Numbered from the stretch's first letter, positions 9,241 to 20,712 are shown. The stretch: 35,949 nucleotides of DNA from Chara braunii (GCA_003427395.1 BFEA01000464.1:953321-989269); one strand, 5' to 3'. Notes: a model not told the origin generated them from the sequence alone. A program made the numbers and translations.

Positions 9241-9999
9241 GGCCAGCTACGGTGGTGTGGGGTGTGAGGGAACGATTGTAGGGATTGATGGAGGGTGTGG
9301 ACGGCTATGACGGGGAGTGGCGGGGGGTAGCGGGGGAGCGATAAAGAGGGCGGATGGGAGAGATGGAGATGGGGAAGGAGGGAGAGCGGGGCTGTGGGGG
9401 TGGTGACGGGAGACGATCTGGCACCCGTCCGGGGGGTGGCGGGGTAGGAGCCAGTATTGACGAGATGCGGTTGGAGATAGTTGAGAATGACGGGGGAGGG
9501 GGGATGGGAACGCACATGAAGGGATAGCGAGGCTTGGAGGAGAGGGCGAACAGATCTGATGAGATAACGGGCGAGGGTCACGATAGGGTGGGAGGTAGAA
9601 TCGGCCGGGAGGGATGGTAGAAACGGGGTCTGAATGTATTGAGTGTGGGCGGGCTAACATGCGCGAATCATGGGGAGGGATCCGGGGTGGATGTGATGTG
9701 CTTCGATCGATTGGACCGGGTGGACCTATTTGAAAAACTGGGGTAATACGTTAATCAGTATTAGCCGATACCGCCCGATAAGAACGATAAGAGAGAGTAA
9801 CGCAAATGAGGATGTTGGTTAACCAGGGGGTAGGCGCGGCGGGATTAGAGCATATTACTAGTGATGGGAGATATGCATTTTGTCCACTTACGGGTAGGAG
9901 AGAGGGGGGTCGATCGGGGTGGTAGGAGGTGAGGAGTGCGTTAGCGGGGGGGTGATGGGGGACGAGATAGAGTGTCGGGGGAGAAGGAGGGGTTAATGG
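9241..9999. repeat. G-rich, strongly strand-skewed DNA
   Basis: The plus strand is G-rich with many GGGG runs and few C runs, continuing the composition seen after the gap. Proline- and serine-rich open frames on the minus strand reflect this composition and have no domain. I annotate no gene. Confidence 0.5.
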
Positions 10000-10037
10000 C
10001 TGTCTCTTATACACATCTAGATGTGTATAAGAGACAG
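10000..10037. other. Nextera transposase adapter junction (artefact)
   Basis: CTGTCTCTTATACACATCT (10000-10018) is followed at once by its exact reverse complement (10019-10037). This is the Tn5 mosaic-end adapter used in Nextera libraries, and the back-to-back form is the circularisation junction of a mate-pair library. Translated, it yields the familiar contaminant peptide SYTHLDVYKRQ. It is not genomic, and the DNA on the two sides may come from points kilobases apart. Confidence 0.98.
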
Positions 10038-10107
10038 GTGTTTATTCTGAGTTGCCGAGCGAAGGCCGCTACAAAAGGCTACCGTGAAGATTGCCTACAA
10101 GGGAGAA
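10038..10107. other. 70-bp orphan segment between adapter and gap
   Basis: Its composition differs from the G-rich DNA on both sides. It is bounded by the adapter on the left and unknown bases on the right, so its true genomic location is uncertain. Confidence 0.6.
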
Positions 10108-10248
10108 NNNNNNNNNNNNNNNNNNNNNNNNNNNNNNNNNNNNNNNNNNNNNNNNNNNNNNNNNNNNNNNNNNNNNNNNNNNNNNNNNNNNNNNNNNNNN
10201 NNNNNNNNNNNNNNNNNNNNNNNNNNNNNNNNNNNNNNNNNNNNNNNN
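10108..10248. other. Assembly gap (141 N)
   Basis: A run of unknown bases. It directly follows the adapter junction and an orphan 70-bp segment and opens into the satellite-like repeat. Confidence 0.99.
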
Positions 10249-10950
10249 GGGGGTGACTGAGAGTGACAGGGAGGGGGGTGGTTGCTCGCGTGAGGGGGTG
10301 GCGATGGGCAGAGGGAGGGGTGGGATGGTCGGAAAGGGAGGTAGGAGAGCGGTGACGGGGAGGGGTAGATGAGCGGGTCTAGGGGAGGTGTAGATAAGTG
10401 GCCGTGAAGATCGTCGGGGAGTGGCTGGATGTGAATGTCGGGTGGCGGGGTGGAGCGGGGGAGACTGGGAGTGGCAGGGAGGGGGGTGCTTGCTCGGGTG
10501 AGAGCATGGCGAAGGCCAGAGGGTCCGTGGGGGATAGCGAAGGCGAGAGGGTGTTTGCTCGGGTGAGAGAATGGCGAAGGCCAGAGGGAGGGGTGGGATG
10601 GTTGGACGGGGAAGTAGGAGAGCGGAGAAGGGGAGGGGTAGGAGAGCTGGTCTAGGGGACGGTGTAAAGTAGTGGCCGTGAAGGTCGCCGGGGAGGGCGG
10701 GATGTGAAGATCGGGTGACAGGGTGAAGCGGGGGTGACTGGGAGTGTCAGGGAGGGGGGGAGTGCTCGGGTGAGGGAGTGGCGACGACCAGAGGGAGGGG
10801 TGAGATGGTCGGGCAGGGAAGTAGGAGAGCGGTGGCGGGGAGAGATAGATGGGCTGGTCTAGGGGAAGGTGTAGAGTAGTGGTCGTGAAAGTCGTCGGGA
10901 AGTGGCAGGATGTGAGTATCGGGTGACTGGGTGAAGCGGAGGGTATGGCG
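10249..10950. repeat. Satellite-like G-rich tandem repeat, about 212-bp unit
   Basis: Landmarks recur in order: TAGGAGAGCGG at about 10342, 10613 and 10825, and a GTGGYCGTGAA motif at about 10398, 10671 and 10883. The last two intervals are about 212 bp. The earlier interval is about 271 bp because a sub-block containing GCTCGGGTGAGAG and ATGGCGAAGGCCAGAGGG (around 10490-10580) is itself duplicated. The G-rich strand could form quadruplexes. Any frame here is a by-product of the repeat. Confidence 0.75.
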
Positions 10951-11690
10951 GATCTTCGGGGAAGGACTGGAGGGGGCGAGGTGATTAGAAGGTGCCGGAG
11001 GAAAGGGAGAGGAAGGGTCGACTGATGAGAGGAAGCGGAGGGGATGGGCGGTATGCAGGGTTAGGAGTGGTGGAGGGGAGTGGGCGTGATATTGGTCGGA
11101 CGGTGACGGGAGGTGTGCCTGAGGTGACAGTGTTTCGCGAGGGGTATCTGTGAACGACGGGGAGGGGGGTAAGAAAGCAGGTGAAGGGGTGGCGACGAGC
11201 GGGACAGAGGGTTAGGAGGTCTATCGGGATAAGGGAGGGGGGAGGAGGTAAGAGCAGTGGAGGGTAGATGGTGAAGCGAGGGTTAAGTGTGATTGTCGGA
11301 TGTACTGGCGGAGATTGGGTAGAGCGGGTGCGGGGGCGAGATCTTAGAAGGAAGCTTCAGGCATGGCCTTTTGTTCGACGGGGGAGAGGAGGGGGTGTCG
11401 AGTGTGGATGGAGGTAGAGAAGCTGGGTATACTCCAGACGGTGGAATTTGGGGTGTAGATGAGAGAAATTAGAGGGTTTAGATTCGGAGGAGAAGAGATT
11501 AAGGAACGAGGGTATACCTAAAAAGGAAGGAAAGTGAGATGCCGAACGAAATACGAAGCGCCGAGTGAGAAGGCCGCAGCTGCCCAACCGTTGGCTCCGG
11601 AGAAGGGCGTAGGTCAAAAAGGCTGTAACTTTCTTGATTGAAGGATGTTGGCGAGAATCCCTTGAAAATGCAAGCGCCTGAGACTAGCGT
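10951..11690. other. G-rich non-coding DNA, repeat fades out
   Basis: The G-rich composition continues to about 11340 without clear further repeat units, then becomes mixed. No supported gene was seen on either strand. Confidence 0.45.
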
Positions 11691-11691
11691 G

Positions 11692-12290
11692 AATCTCCTT
11701 TCTCCTTCTGGGCCTTTCCTCCATTCCACTTCCCCAAAAAGGAATGGGGGAGTGGTGGGCCAGTGTAGGGAGAGCAGTTTGTTCCTCTGGAGCTAGTAGT
11801 GTCGAGAGAGCCCAAGAAAGAATCGGGGCCGCAATGATTGGAGATTCGTATGATGGCCCAGCCCGTAGAGCATGCTCTGTGAAGGCATCTCATGGGCCGT
11901 GATGCTCACCTTCCATTCCAAATCTCATCCTGAGTCTGCAGGTGAGAAACAGCTTGGGCGGTGGAATTCCCCTCTCCACGCCGATGCTCGGCCTGCTTCT
12001 TCCAGTGGAGGAGCTGCGCGGGTGGTGGGCCCCTACTTCGATGGTGCCTTGTGATGATGAGGAAAACAGCGTCCGGCGAGCTTCCTTGGAGCGTAGCATA
12101 GGCTGCTCCTTGCTCGATCGATTGAGGTGAAATGTCTTCGAACCAAGCACATGATGGAGGCCAGATACAGACGGAAACTACTTTCTCCCGCTGGGCCTTT
12201 CCCCGACCATCCTCCCCAAAAAAGGAGGGAGAAGTGGTAGGCCAGCGAGGGGAGAATGATTCTCCTACCCCTGGCTACAATGGCTGGTGT
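11692..12290. repeat. Diverged direct duplication about 480 bp apart
   Basis: About 11692-11790 and 12172-12275 share the order CTTTCTCC, CTGGGCCTTTCC, CCCCAAAAA, GGAGAAGTGGT or its variant, GGCCAG and AGGGGAGA. Both blocks are flanked by unrelated DNA. This may be a repeated element or a segmental duplication. Confidence 0.5.
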
Positions 12291-12700
12291 CTGTATCTCC
12301 AAAATAGTAGACAGGGGGAATTCATCGTCCGGACATAAACACGCAGTAGACAAGAGAAGACCGTGTAAATCCCTGTAGCGGAACACTCAGTCCGAGTGTT
12401 ACGCCGGTAGTCTGGTTAGTTCTGTGTGGGAGATTTCCTGAGAACGCAGGGGGGTTGGTCCCCGAGGGTGTGGTTTCTACCACGGGAAGAAGACCGTCAT
12501 GGTAGGTTGACAGCCATACCCCAGCTCCTCCTCCCTCTTGGTAGGAGGGGTGGGTAGCTATGGTGAGATAAACCTAGCTGAGCGAGCCACGCGATAGCGC
12601 AGGGGAACGAAGCGCGGCCGAAGTCGCGTGCAGGTCCCCCCTCTCCGCCCAGGGCAGAGTTTCTAACTGCAGTCTAGTCATCCACGTCGGAGCGCCAGGC
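12291..12700. other. Non-coding DNA, nothing recognised
   Basis: There is a small dyad (AACACTC, loop, GAGTGTT, about 12381-12399). CAGGGCAGAGTTTCT at about 12652-12666 is identical to 2103-2117 at the LINE A 3' edge. No gene is supported. Confidence 0.4.
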
Positions 12701-12745
12701 CGTTTTCCAAAAAAAAACAGAAGAAACAAGAAGAAAAAAAGAAAA

Positions 12746-12863
12746 GCTCGTGGCGCTGTATCTTTCCATGATCTAGCGGAAGATTCACTCTCAGTTTCCT
12801 CCATCGAAATGTGCAAAACCAGAGTGAATCTTGGCTAGAACATGGAAAGATACAATGCCATGA
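12746..12863. repeat. Long hairpin element, copy 1
   Basis: The left arm (about 12748-12791) contains GGCGCTGTATCTTTCCATG and GAAGATTCACTCT. The right arm (about 12820-12863) is its imperfect reverse complement, so about 44-bp stems enclose a short loop. It is preceded by an A/G-rich tract and followed by a T7 stretch. It is the first of two nearly identical units. Confidence 0.75.
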
Positions 12864-12961
12864 TTTCAATTTTTTTGTGCAACGGGCAGGGCCCCGACGA
12901 GATACACGGGCCAGGCCGTTTCCCGAAAAACAAAAAAAGAAACAAAAAGAAAAAAAGAAAA

Positions 12962-13078
12962 GCTCGTGGCGCTGTATCTTTCCATGTTCTAGCAGAAGAT
13001 TCACTCCAGTTTCCACGATCGAAATGTGCAACACGAGAGTGAATCTTCGCTAGGACATGGAAAGATACAGCGCCATGA
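12962..13078. repeat. Long hairpin element, copy 2
   Basis: The same palindromic unit as at 12746, offset by 216 bp and including the preceding A/G tract. Arms and loop are conserved. The two copies form a tandem pair. Confidence 0.75.
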
Positions 13079-13255
13079 TTTATTTATTTTTTTGTGCAAC
13101 GGGGATACAGGGGCCCAACGAGATACACGGGCTGACAACAACGCAGAGGCCCTAGAGGATACACGAGCTGAAAACAACACAGTTTCTTTTGTTTTTTTTT
13201 TCGTTTTTGTGTTTCATTCTCAGATTTCCCTACCTATGCGTGTCATCCTTNGGGC

Positions 13256-13310
13256 CTCGTGGCGTTGCATCTTTCCATGTTCTAGCGCAAGATTCACTCT
13301 CGTTTTGCAC
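13256..13310. repeat. Half-copy of the long hairpin element
   Basis: It matches only the left arm of the hairpin unit (CTTTCCATGTTCTAGCG and GATTCACTCTCGT). It sits between an ambiguous base at 13251 and a T-rich tract, so the other arm is missing or unassembled. Confidence 0.7.
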
Positions 13311-13775
13311 TTTTTTTTTTCTTTTTTTTTTTAAATATCTCAGCACCGTCGCGTGGTTGGCCACTGCCACGATGCCTCGGCCACATCCGAGGTAAAAAAA
13401 AAAGAAAAAGACACCGTAACCCTATTACGGCGAGGGCCCTGGAGAGAGACCAGGGCCGGACGGGTTCCTTCCGTCCTTCCGCTGCAGTCGAAGTTCGGTT
13501 TTGTTGTTGACTGGATCTGCTGGAGGTAGTTTGGTGCGTCTTCAAACAATGGGAGGTCTGTCTGTTTTCGGGGAAGATGGGCTTTCAGCGGAGATACTCT
13601 TCGGTGACCAAGTAAAAGCAGGTCGAATGAAGGTATAACGTCCAACCCCCACCCCACAACCCCTTGGTTGGTGTAAGGAATTACGGTTTATTTATTCCCA
13701 ATTAAGGATTACTTCGGTTTAACTTTAGCCTAATTTGGTAGAGATTACTGTTAGCTCTTGGTCTTTTCGTTGGGG
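13311..13775 (+). other. LINE B 5' flank and putative 5'-UTR
   Basis: A T/A homopolymer region (13311-13410) carrying a GTGGTTGGCCACTGCC-type palindromic motif is followed by about 370 bp of mixed sequence leading to ORF1. The LINE B 5' end is probably in here. A similar CGTGGCTGGGCCACGGCCGA motif lies after the LINE B tail (about 21132), possibly a diverged target repeat. Confidence 0.4.
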
Positions 13776-15653
13776 ATGGCGGCCGATGGGCCGTCCCCCT
13801 CGGTAACACCGGATGAGGTAGTTCGCATCCGGGAAATTATTGCTAAGTGCTACTTAGATGGTATTCTACCCCAACGCCTGGCCCCTTCTATAGTCGAGGA
13901 AGGCAAGGATTTTCATAAAGTTATTGTTAATCAGGACCTATATAAAATCCAGGCGGATTGGCTCAAAGAGCATGCTGTTACAATCATTTTTGGAGAGGAT
14001 TCGGTGGCCACCCCCCTAGACGTTAAAAAACGTCTGGTGAGGGTTTATGAGAATGGATGGGCAGCTGCTCAATACCCAACCACCCCAGCTAAACGGGGAC
14101 TGTTTCATAACGAAGGAAGAAATCTCATTACTTATATTGCCCCCGCAAAAGTTGTGGCTGAGTGGATGATGCGTTGTGGTCAAACAGAAATCAAGTTGGA
14201 TAATACCCAGCACAAAGTCCAATTCAGACCGCGGATGACTGAGTATGAACTGTGGGAATGGAGAGAAGTCTCCAAGTTTCGTTTCTTCTGGATCCGAGTA
14301 CAGCAGGTTCCGATTGGAGTCTTGCCGTTACTCCCTGGAGTAATCCAGGACGCCTACGGGAGCGAAATTATTAAAGAGTATCCAGTCTTTAAGGACAAAC
14401 TGAACCAGGATCTGCTGAATGTACGATTCGATCTTGAATCTGCGGCAAGACTTCGCTATAAAAAGTTTTTGGCCATTGATTTAGGGTATGATGGATTGGT
14501 GGAATTGGAGGTAGTCATTGCTGACACACCATGGTGCCCCCGGTGCCGCAAGCACTTCCACTCGGAAGGTGACGAGGAGTGCTCTGCTCGTGGTAAGAAA
14601 TCTTACGCTGATGCACTCCAAGTGGATGGGAACGTGAAGGGCCCGGGGGAAAAAAGCACGCAGGTGGAGAAAAACAAGGATCATGGAAAGAAAGGGGAGG
14701 ATAAGACAGAAGATCCTGTGAAGGAGAAAGAGAAAGAGATAGAGAAAGAGAAGGAGAAGGAGGAGGAGGAAGGGAAGGAGAAAGAGAAGGAGAAAGAGAA
14801 GGATAAGGAGAAGGAGAAAGGGGATGTGGAGGATGACGGAGGGAAGAAAGGGGCTAACAGTAAAAGTGATAATGAAAAGGCCCGGGAAGAGGTCAGGGGG
14901 GGGGCCGAGGTTAGCCCGGGGAAAGGTCTGAGGGAAGAGGTCAGGAAGGAACGGGGGAAATCGGTCGAGTCTGGGAGAAAGAAGAAGGGTAAAGGGAAAG
15001 GGAAGAAGGGCAAGCGTCGGCCGAGGGAGCAGGTGGGTGGAGATCCTTCTAAGGACGATCAACCTATGGATATACTATCCTCCGAGAATGAGTCGATTGA
15101 CCGAGCTGTCGAAGACAACGACGGAGAAGTCAGGAGGAAAGAGGAAAAGGAGGTGATGGACGAAGATCATATCCCTTTACCAAGGGAAAAGAGAAAACGA
15201 TCAGATCCAGATAGGGAAGATGTCGAAGAACAGGATCCGGAATTATATGCCCGAGGTAAAGAACTCGTGCTACATACAGGGGACCAACTGGGAGGCCTGG
15301 CGCGTTCCCCGTCCTCTGACCCTCCTGAAGAGGGTGAGTCGGAGGGAGAGGAGCTAGAACCACACTCCCGACATGGATCTCACTCAGGCCAAAAGACGAC
15401 CAGGTTTTTTAACGAAGCTTATGCCTCCTCTCAGGATGAAAGAGAAATAGACTCAGACCTGGGTGTGGCTACCCTGTACCAACTTAGAAGCTCTAAGTCA
15501 GGGAACCGGACATCGCAGGAGGTCGTAACCTCTGACGCGGATGGCTCTGATTCTGAGCACGAGGACTTTCATTCTGCAGGGAGTATGTCTGGGCGGTCGA
15601 GGGGGGGGGAGGGCTCTGGTAGGAAAGGATGGTTAGCTCTTCCTCCTCCGCCC

Positions 15654-15694
<41 letters not shown>

Positions 15695-16502
15695 TGCTCA
15701 GGGCTGCTCCCCATTCAAAAGGCAGAAGGCCGTGATCCTCAATGAGGAGCTATCACCGTGTACGGATAAGGATCGGTTATTAAAAAGCAGACCGAAGGGG
15801 AGTCGAGGGGCCAGGCAGACCTTGAATTTTGCCGCCCCGATGACTACCCTTTCCCGTCAGGACAAGCTACGCGGTCACTCAGCTGAATGGCTAATTCCTT
15901 TTATTCTTTTGAATACGCCTCAAGGGTTGATGATATATACGAAGAAAAATGGTGACAAAGCGCTGTCCCTCCCGGCAGTGGAAACGAAGGATTCTCCTCT
16001 CGGTGCTGGCTGGGAGTCCAAAGTCAAGAAGCAGGTTTTGTTAGATCATGCTTCCTGTAAGTTGCTGACGATACCAAACAGAGGAAGACATGTCGTAACC
16101 AATAAGAAGGGTGGTAAAACAATCCTTCATATTGCTTGTTTCAAATTGGTGGCGGGGGCAAATGAATTGACAGAATTGCAAGCATTGGATATTTACTGGT
16201 TTCCCTTAGCGAGGCTGTTTGACTCAAATTCTGACTCGTTGAGGGAGATCTCTCTCCCAGGGGACCTATCAGCCCAAGATGTGGCTGATTGGCTGCTGCA
16301 CGTGGATGCGTCAGAGGCCTTCTCCTCGGAAGTTTTTTTGATGGAGATGAACCAAAAACAAAATGTGAAAAAAGATCTCCCGCGGCATCAAAATGCGAAG
16401 CCGCTCCTCCCTAAAGGGAGAGGCACTGCTCTAAAGCCAAGAGGAGATAGCCGCATCCAACACCCCCGCGGCAGAGGTACGGGTCATGGTCCTACCAAAT
16501 AG
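13776..16502 (+). CDS. LINE B ORF1: nucleic-acid-binding protein
   Basis: An uninterrupted frame of 908 residues. I chose ATG 13776; the frame is also open a few codons upstream but without an ATG there. Residues about 1-230 resemble the plant-LINE DUF4283 region (ITYIAPAKVVAEW, FFWIRVQQVPIG). A zinc-binding CPRCRKHFHSEGDEEC segment follows at residue 254, the same relative place as the knuckles in LINE A ORF1. Residues about 289-355 are almost pure Lys/Glu, and a basic stretch is near 405. A C40 tract encodes a poly-proline run near residues 627-640. A globular C-terminal domain (about 700-860) is colinear with LINE A. It probably packages element RNA. Its stop overlaps the ORF2 start by 17 bases. 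Confidence 0.9.
15655..15694 (+). repeat. Pure C40 tract inside ORF1
   Basis: Forty consecutive C bases encode about 13 prolines in frame. Such a tract is mutable and hard to sequence, so its exact length is uncertain and with it the reading frame downstream. The frame does remain open for another 270 codons with a conserved domain. Confidence 0.9.
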
Positions 16503-19500
16503 GATCAGAATCCTGACCTGGAATGTACGGGGGTTTGGAGATACAGCCAAGAAATATAAAAAAGCAAGGTTCAAGGATTGGAGTCACAAACAAAACGTGC
16601 AAATCGCATGCATTTAAGAAACCAAGCTGAACCCATCAAAAATTGCTGCGGTTCCCCAATTTTTGTCCCCTTCCGATGGAACCAAAGGTGGGGTTGCCAT
16701 CCTTATTAACAAGGAGTTGGACATCGATATTCTTGACCACTATTATGACGACGAGGGCCGCTGGCTTTGGGTAAAATTTGCTATCGGTGACGACGACTGG
16801 GCGGTGATGACCAAATACGCCCCAGTTAGTTATGCTGAACGGAAAAAAATTATGTCGGACCTACCGGCTTGCTTCCCCGATACTGATAACTTGATCCTCA
16901 CTGGGGATTGGAACACGGTTCTTAATCCAGGCCTGGATACTTTAACGGCAACCCCTCAGCGTTCTGATTCTGTGATCTTAGACTCAATGTGTGAGGCCCA
17001 GTCCCTGGCCGATCCCTATCGAATATTTAATCCCGATGACCAGGGTTTTACCTGGTTTGGGCCGCCTCCGACCCCTCACTCTCTTGCGCCTAGAAAACGA
17101 CTGGATTTTTTTTCTGGTCCGTGGTTCTCCATGGGACAGGAGCACGTGGTGCGACGTCCTTCCGGGGACAGTCTCAGACCACTATCCATTTGTCTATGCT
17201 GAGCTGGTGGAACGATGCCGTCCCCCATTTAGGCTAAATATTAATTTGATTAAAGCCCCAGGTGTGTTGGAATGGGTTAATTCTCATTTAGCGTCATGGA
17301 TGGGGGCTAAAGATTTTTTTCCGAGCAATTCCCAGTGGGCGGACACAGGCATTGCTATATTAAAACAGACACTGATTACATTCTCAAGGATGAAAGCAGC
17401 ACAAAGGAATTGGAAGGAACGTTCGCTGGTTAAACTAATTTCGCAAGCCGAGTCGGAAATGGGAAAAGACCCATTTTCAGACCGGTACTGGGCTAACATT
17501 CATATTGAGTCCTTGAGCCAATTAGAGGCCCTGGAGATTCAGAACCAAGAACAACGATTGGAGTTTTTGAAACTCAGAGGGATCGTGGGCTTCGATAGAA
17601 TGATCAAGATGACGTTCCAATCGCTCTTACTGAAACAGGCCAAACCATTGATTCGTGAATTATCACACCCCTTTGACGACGACGCACCTATCGCTGTAGA
17701 TACGGCTCAGATGTGTAGTTATGCCTTAGAATACTATCGTGATATTGTAACAACCCGTGGACCTTTTGACGCGCCGCATTGCGATTTAGCTAGCTCCTCT
17801 AACTTCTGGGATTATTCCCACAAGGTAATTACTCAACCTACGGCAGAAGATCTCGACAGACCAATGACTGAACCGGAACTGCTGATAGCAGCTAGGGCAA
17901 TGGCGAAAGGGAAATGCCCTGGGTTGGATGGCCTACCGATAGAACTGTTTCTCGCCACCGGGGCAGCATTCGCCCCTTTTCTTTGTGACATATACAACCA
18001 AGCATTACAAGATGGTGTCTTTCCCAAAGGTTTCACCCAGGGCATGATCTCACTTATGTTTAAAAAGGGTGACAAACGTAATGTCAGGAATTGGAGACCC
18101 ATCTCGGTCCTGAACGTCACATACAAGCTCTTTGCCAAGACCCCCGCTCTCCGTTTAGCTAAGGTCCTCCCTAACTTGGTTGGTTGGGAACAGGGGGCTT
18201 TTGTAAAAGGCCGTTCCATCTTTGAAAACATAATTGCAGTCATTCAAGCTTTGGAGGTCATCAGCAGGGAAAAGAGGGACACTGTAATCCTGCTGTTGGA
18301 TATGGAGAAAGCTTATGACAGGGTTGGCTGGAGCTTTGTGCAGACGACTCTAAAAAGGATGGGATTTGGCCCGGGTTTTCGTACCTGGGTCAGGGCCTGC
18401 TACGAAAACACCTCCTCAGTAGTGCCGGTGAATGGTAAACTCTCGAATGAATTTTATTTATCCCGCTCTCTGAGGCAAGGTTGTCCTCTGGCGCCTTTGT
18501 TATTTGTACTTCAATTGGAAATCCTTCTGGACAATATCAGGAGTAATTCATATATAGCAGGCCTCAAACTGTCCCCCAGAATACAGTGGAAGGGAGGGGA
18601 CTTGGCTGATGACCTTACAGTGGCCTGTGATAATAACGTTAATACTCTGCAGGAACTACGCCGAGTAATAGACAAATATAGTAAACTATCCGAAGCATCT
18701 ATTAATTGGGATAAATCAGCTTATTTCCTCCCCCCCCCCTTGGGTTTTGTGTGTGGACTGGGGGCTGAAACAAGTCCCGGCTAATACATCGGACCGCTTT
18801 CTAGGGGTCCAAGTGTCTTTGACAGATTGTTCTGATGTGCAGGATTCCATCCTCGCCGACAAGGTGGTGGGGAGAATTGCCAAATGGACACGCAATTTTA
18901 AACTGTCGCTCTTTGGGAGGGCTTTGGTTCTTTCCGCCGCGGCGTTGTCGCTCCTGTGGTTGCCGCTGTCAGTTCATCTATTGGGAGCAAAGGCTTCCTC
19001 TAAGATAAAAAGGGAGGCTGCCCACTATCTATGGAAGCCATCGGCAGACTCTCAGCAGAGATTCATTTGGAAGGTTGCGTGGGAAACGGTGGCCCTTCCT
19101 AGGGCGCTAGGTGGACTGGGTATTTTGGACCCAGTCCACCAAAACCTGGCCCTCCTTAGCAAGTGGGTTATCTCGGCGGTCTTTGGCAATTGCTCAAGGC
19201 TCCGGGTCAGAATGGCTGAGTATATTTTGTCTAGGGAATGGGCCTTGAGTAGACCAATGGATGTTTGGGCTTGTCTGTTTATACCATCCTATGTGGCCAG
19301 AAGGCCGAAATCCAGAATCTGGAAAAATATTATATTTGCGTGGCACAGACTGTTTCCCCAGACTCTTAGGCCACCTCAGTCCAGAATAGAAGTCTTCAAC
19401 CAATTATTGTTCGAGAATCCGCTCATATGTGCAGAAACAGGAGTTAGTTTTAAAGCGGATGGTAGGACGGGTTCATTTGGTAAGGCTTGGATAGAAAGAG

Positions 19501-20712
19501 GTATAATCCAAATCAAGGATATCTGGTCTGCAGAGTCACAATCGTGGTTTTCAGTGGAACAAATGAAGCGCAAACTACCAAGGCTACGAAATGTGGAAAC
19601 CAATTATGACAGACTAATCAACGCCATTCCCCAGTATTGGACTGCTCTCCTCCCGAGCACTGCCGAACACGGCCAAGGGACGTGGGTGCAAGACAGCTCG
19701 GGCGCAGAAGAAGTACTAAGAATTGAAGGCCCGGAGCTCCCCCAAGGTATCAAGGTACAAGTCTGGACTCGTGACCGGGGCATTGTGTCAACTCCCCATC
19801 CACACCCCCTTACGAGGAAAGAGGACAGAACCATAGCGTCTTCCATCGGCTTATCAGAGTGTAGGGTCTGGCTTTCGGGATCAGGCCCCAAGGAAAAGGC
19901 TTATCTTCATGTGGAGGATGCAGAAGGGCTTCATCTGGAACCATTCTTGTATGGTTGGACCCAAGAGGCGGGATTAAAGGCCTCAGTTCCGGTGGCCCTG
20001 TTCTCCACTAAAACCGGTTCCCAACTGCTAAGGGCCACAGTGAAGAAGAAACCGATAGTGTCTGCAGCGGCCGGGCTGGCTAAAGAGCCAGGATTCTCCT
20101 TGGGAAACCTGGACTTGTTCAGTCATTGGGAAGCTCTGAGACGGATGGTCTCACAAAAACAAGCCAGCCTGATGTGGCTGCAACTAATGACAGTAATTCC
20201 TTCGGCCACTTGGCTGGCTTCTAAAGGTATGGATATCTCCAAACAGTGCAAGCGGTGTCTTTGGGCCTGGGAGAGCCTCGCACATTTGGCTCTACTGTCC
20301 GTTTTCGATGCAAGTGTGGGAGTGGTGGAAGGCGAGATGGAAGGATTTGGTTGGAGAAAAATTCATGTGGACCCAAGAATGGCTCCTCTTTGGTCTGCAA
20401 TATGGCCAAGGGGACTTTTCCGCAGGCTGGCCCTATGTCGCGCTAGCCTGTAAGGGAGCCTGCATGGAAACAATTTGGAATGCCCGGAATAGAACGATCT
20501 TCAAGCAGGATACAGTCTCCGCTGCTGCACATATTAGCTCTATTAAGGCTCTGATCAGACAGGCCATTTGGGTGGACTGGCGAGGGGGCCTTCAGAGTCG
20601 GAATCTGTTTTGGTTTCGGCGTACTTGGGCGCTAGAAAACAGCTCTGCCTCGATTTCGGCGGATGGAAAGTTGGAAATTGCAGACTGGCTCCAGGAGGTT
20701 CGAGAGGTTTAG
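16486..20712 (+). pseudogene. LINE B ORF2: endonuclease-reverse transcriptase, broken
   Basis: The best start is ATG 16486, giving MVLPNRIRILTWNVRG, with the endonuclease Asn in TWNVRG. A TAA at 16615-16617 replaces the Gln of the QETK motif. The frame changes at a T8 run (17106-17113, just after RKRLD), again at a C-run (18730-18739), and once more near 20275-20284 by one base inside the zinc-finger segment. Retained motifs are TGDWNTV, SDH, PGLDGLP, FKKGDKRNVRNWRPIS, motif A LLDMEKAYDRVGW (Asp codon 18299-18301), LRQGCPLAPL and motif C LADD (18608-18613). The zf-RVT CKRC lies near 20250. The Leu before ADD is shared with LINE A. It is colinear with LINE A ORF2 but shorter at the C-terminus. 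Confidence 0.9.

Noticed and set aside
9972-10107. Open frame across 10000-10037 with SYTHLDVYKRQ
   Set aside because: It translates the sequencing adapter and runs into unknown bases, so it is not a gene.
10249-10655. Gly/Arg-rich frames in the G-rich repeat
   Set aside because: They follow repeat composition and strand skew; no domain and no conserved frame between units.
14481-15062. Minus-strand Leu/Phe-rich frame opposite LINE B ORF1
   Set aside because: It is the shadow of the Lys/Glu-rich segment of the real ORF1.
16615-16617. TAA read as Gln (UAR reassignment, as in some ulvophyte algae)
   Set aside because: The stop sits at a Gln position, but the 1456-codon LINE A ORF2 has no internal UAR and ends in TAG. 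Ordinary mutation is simpler.
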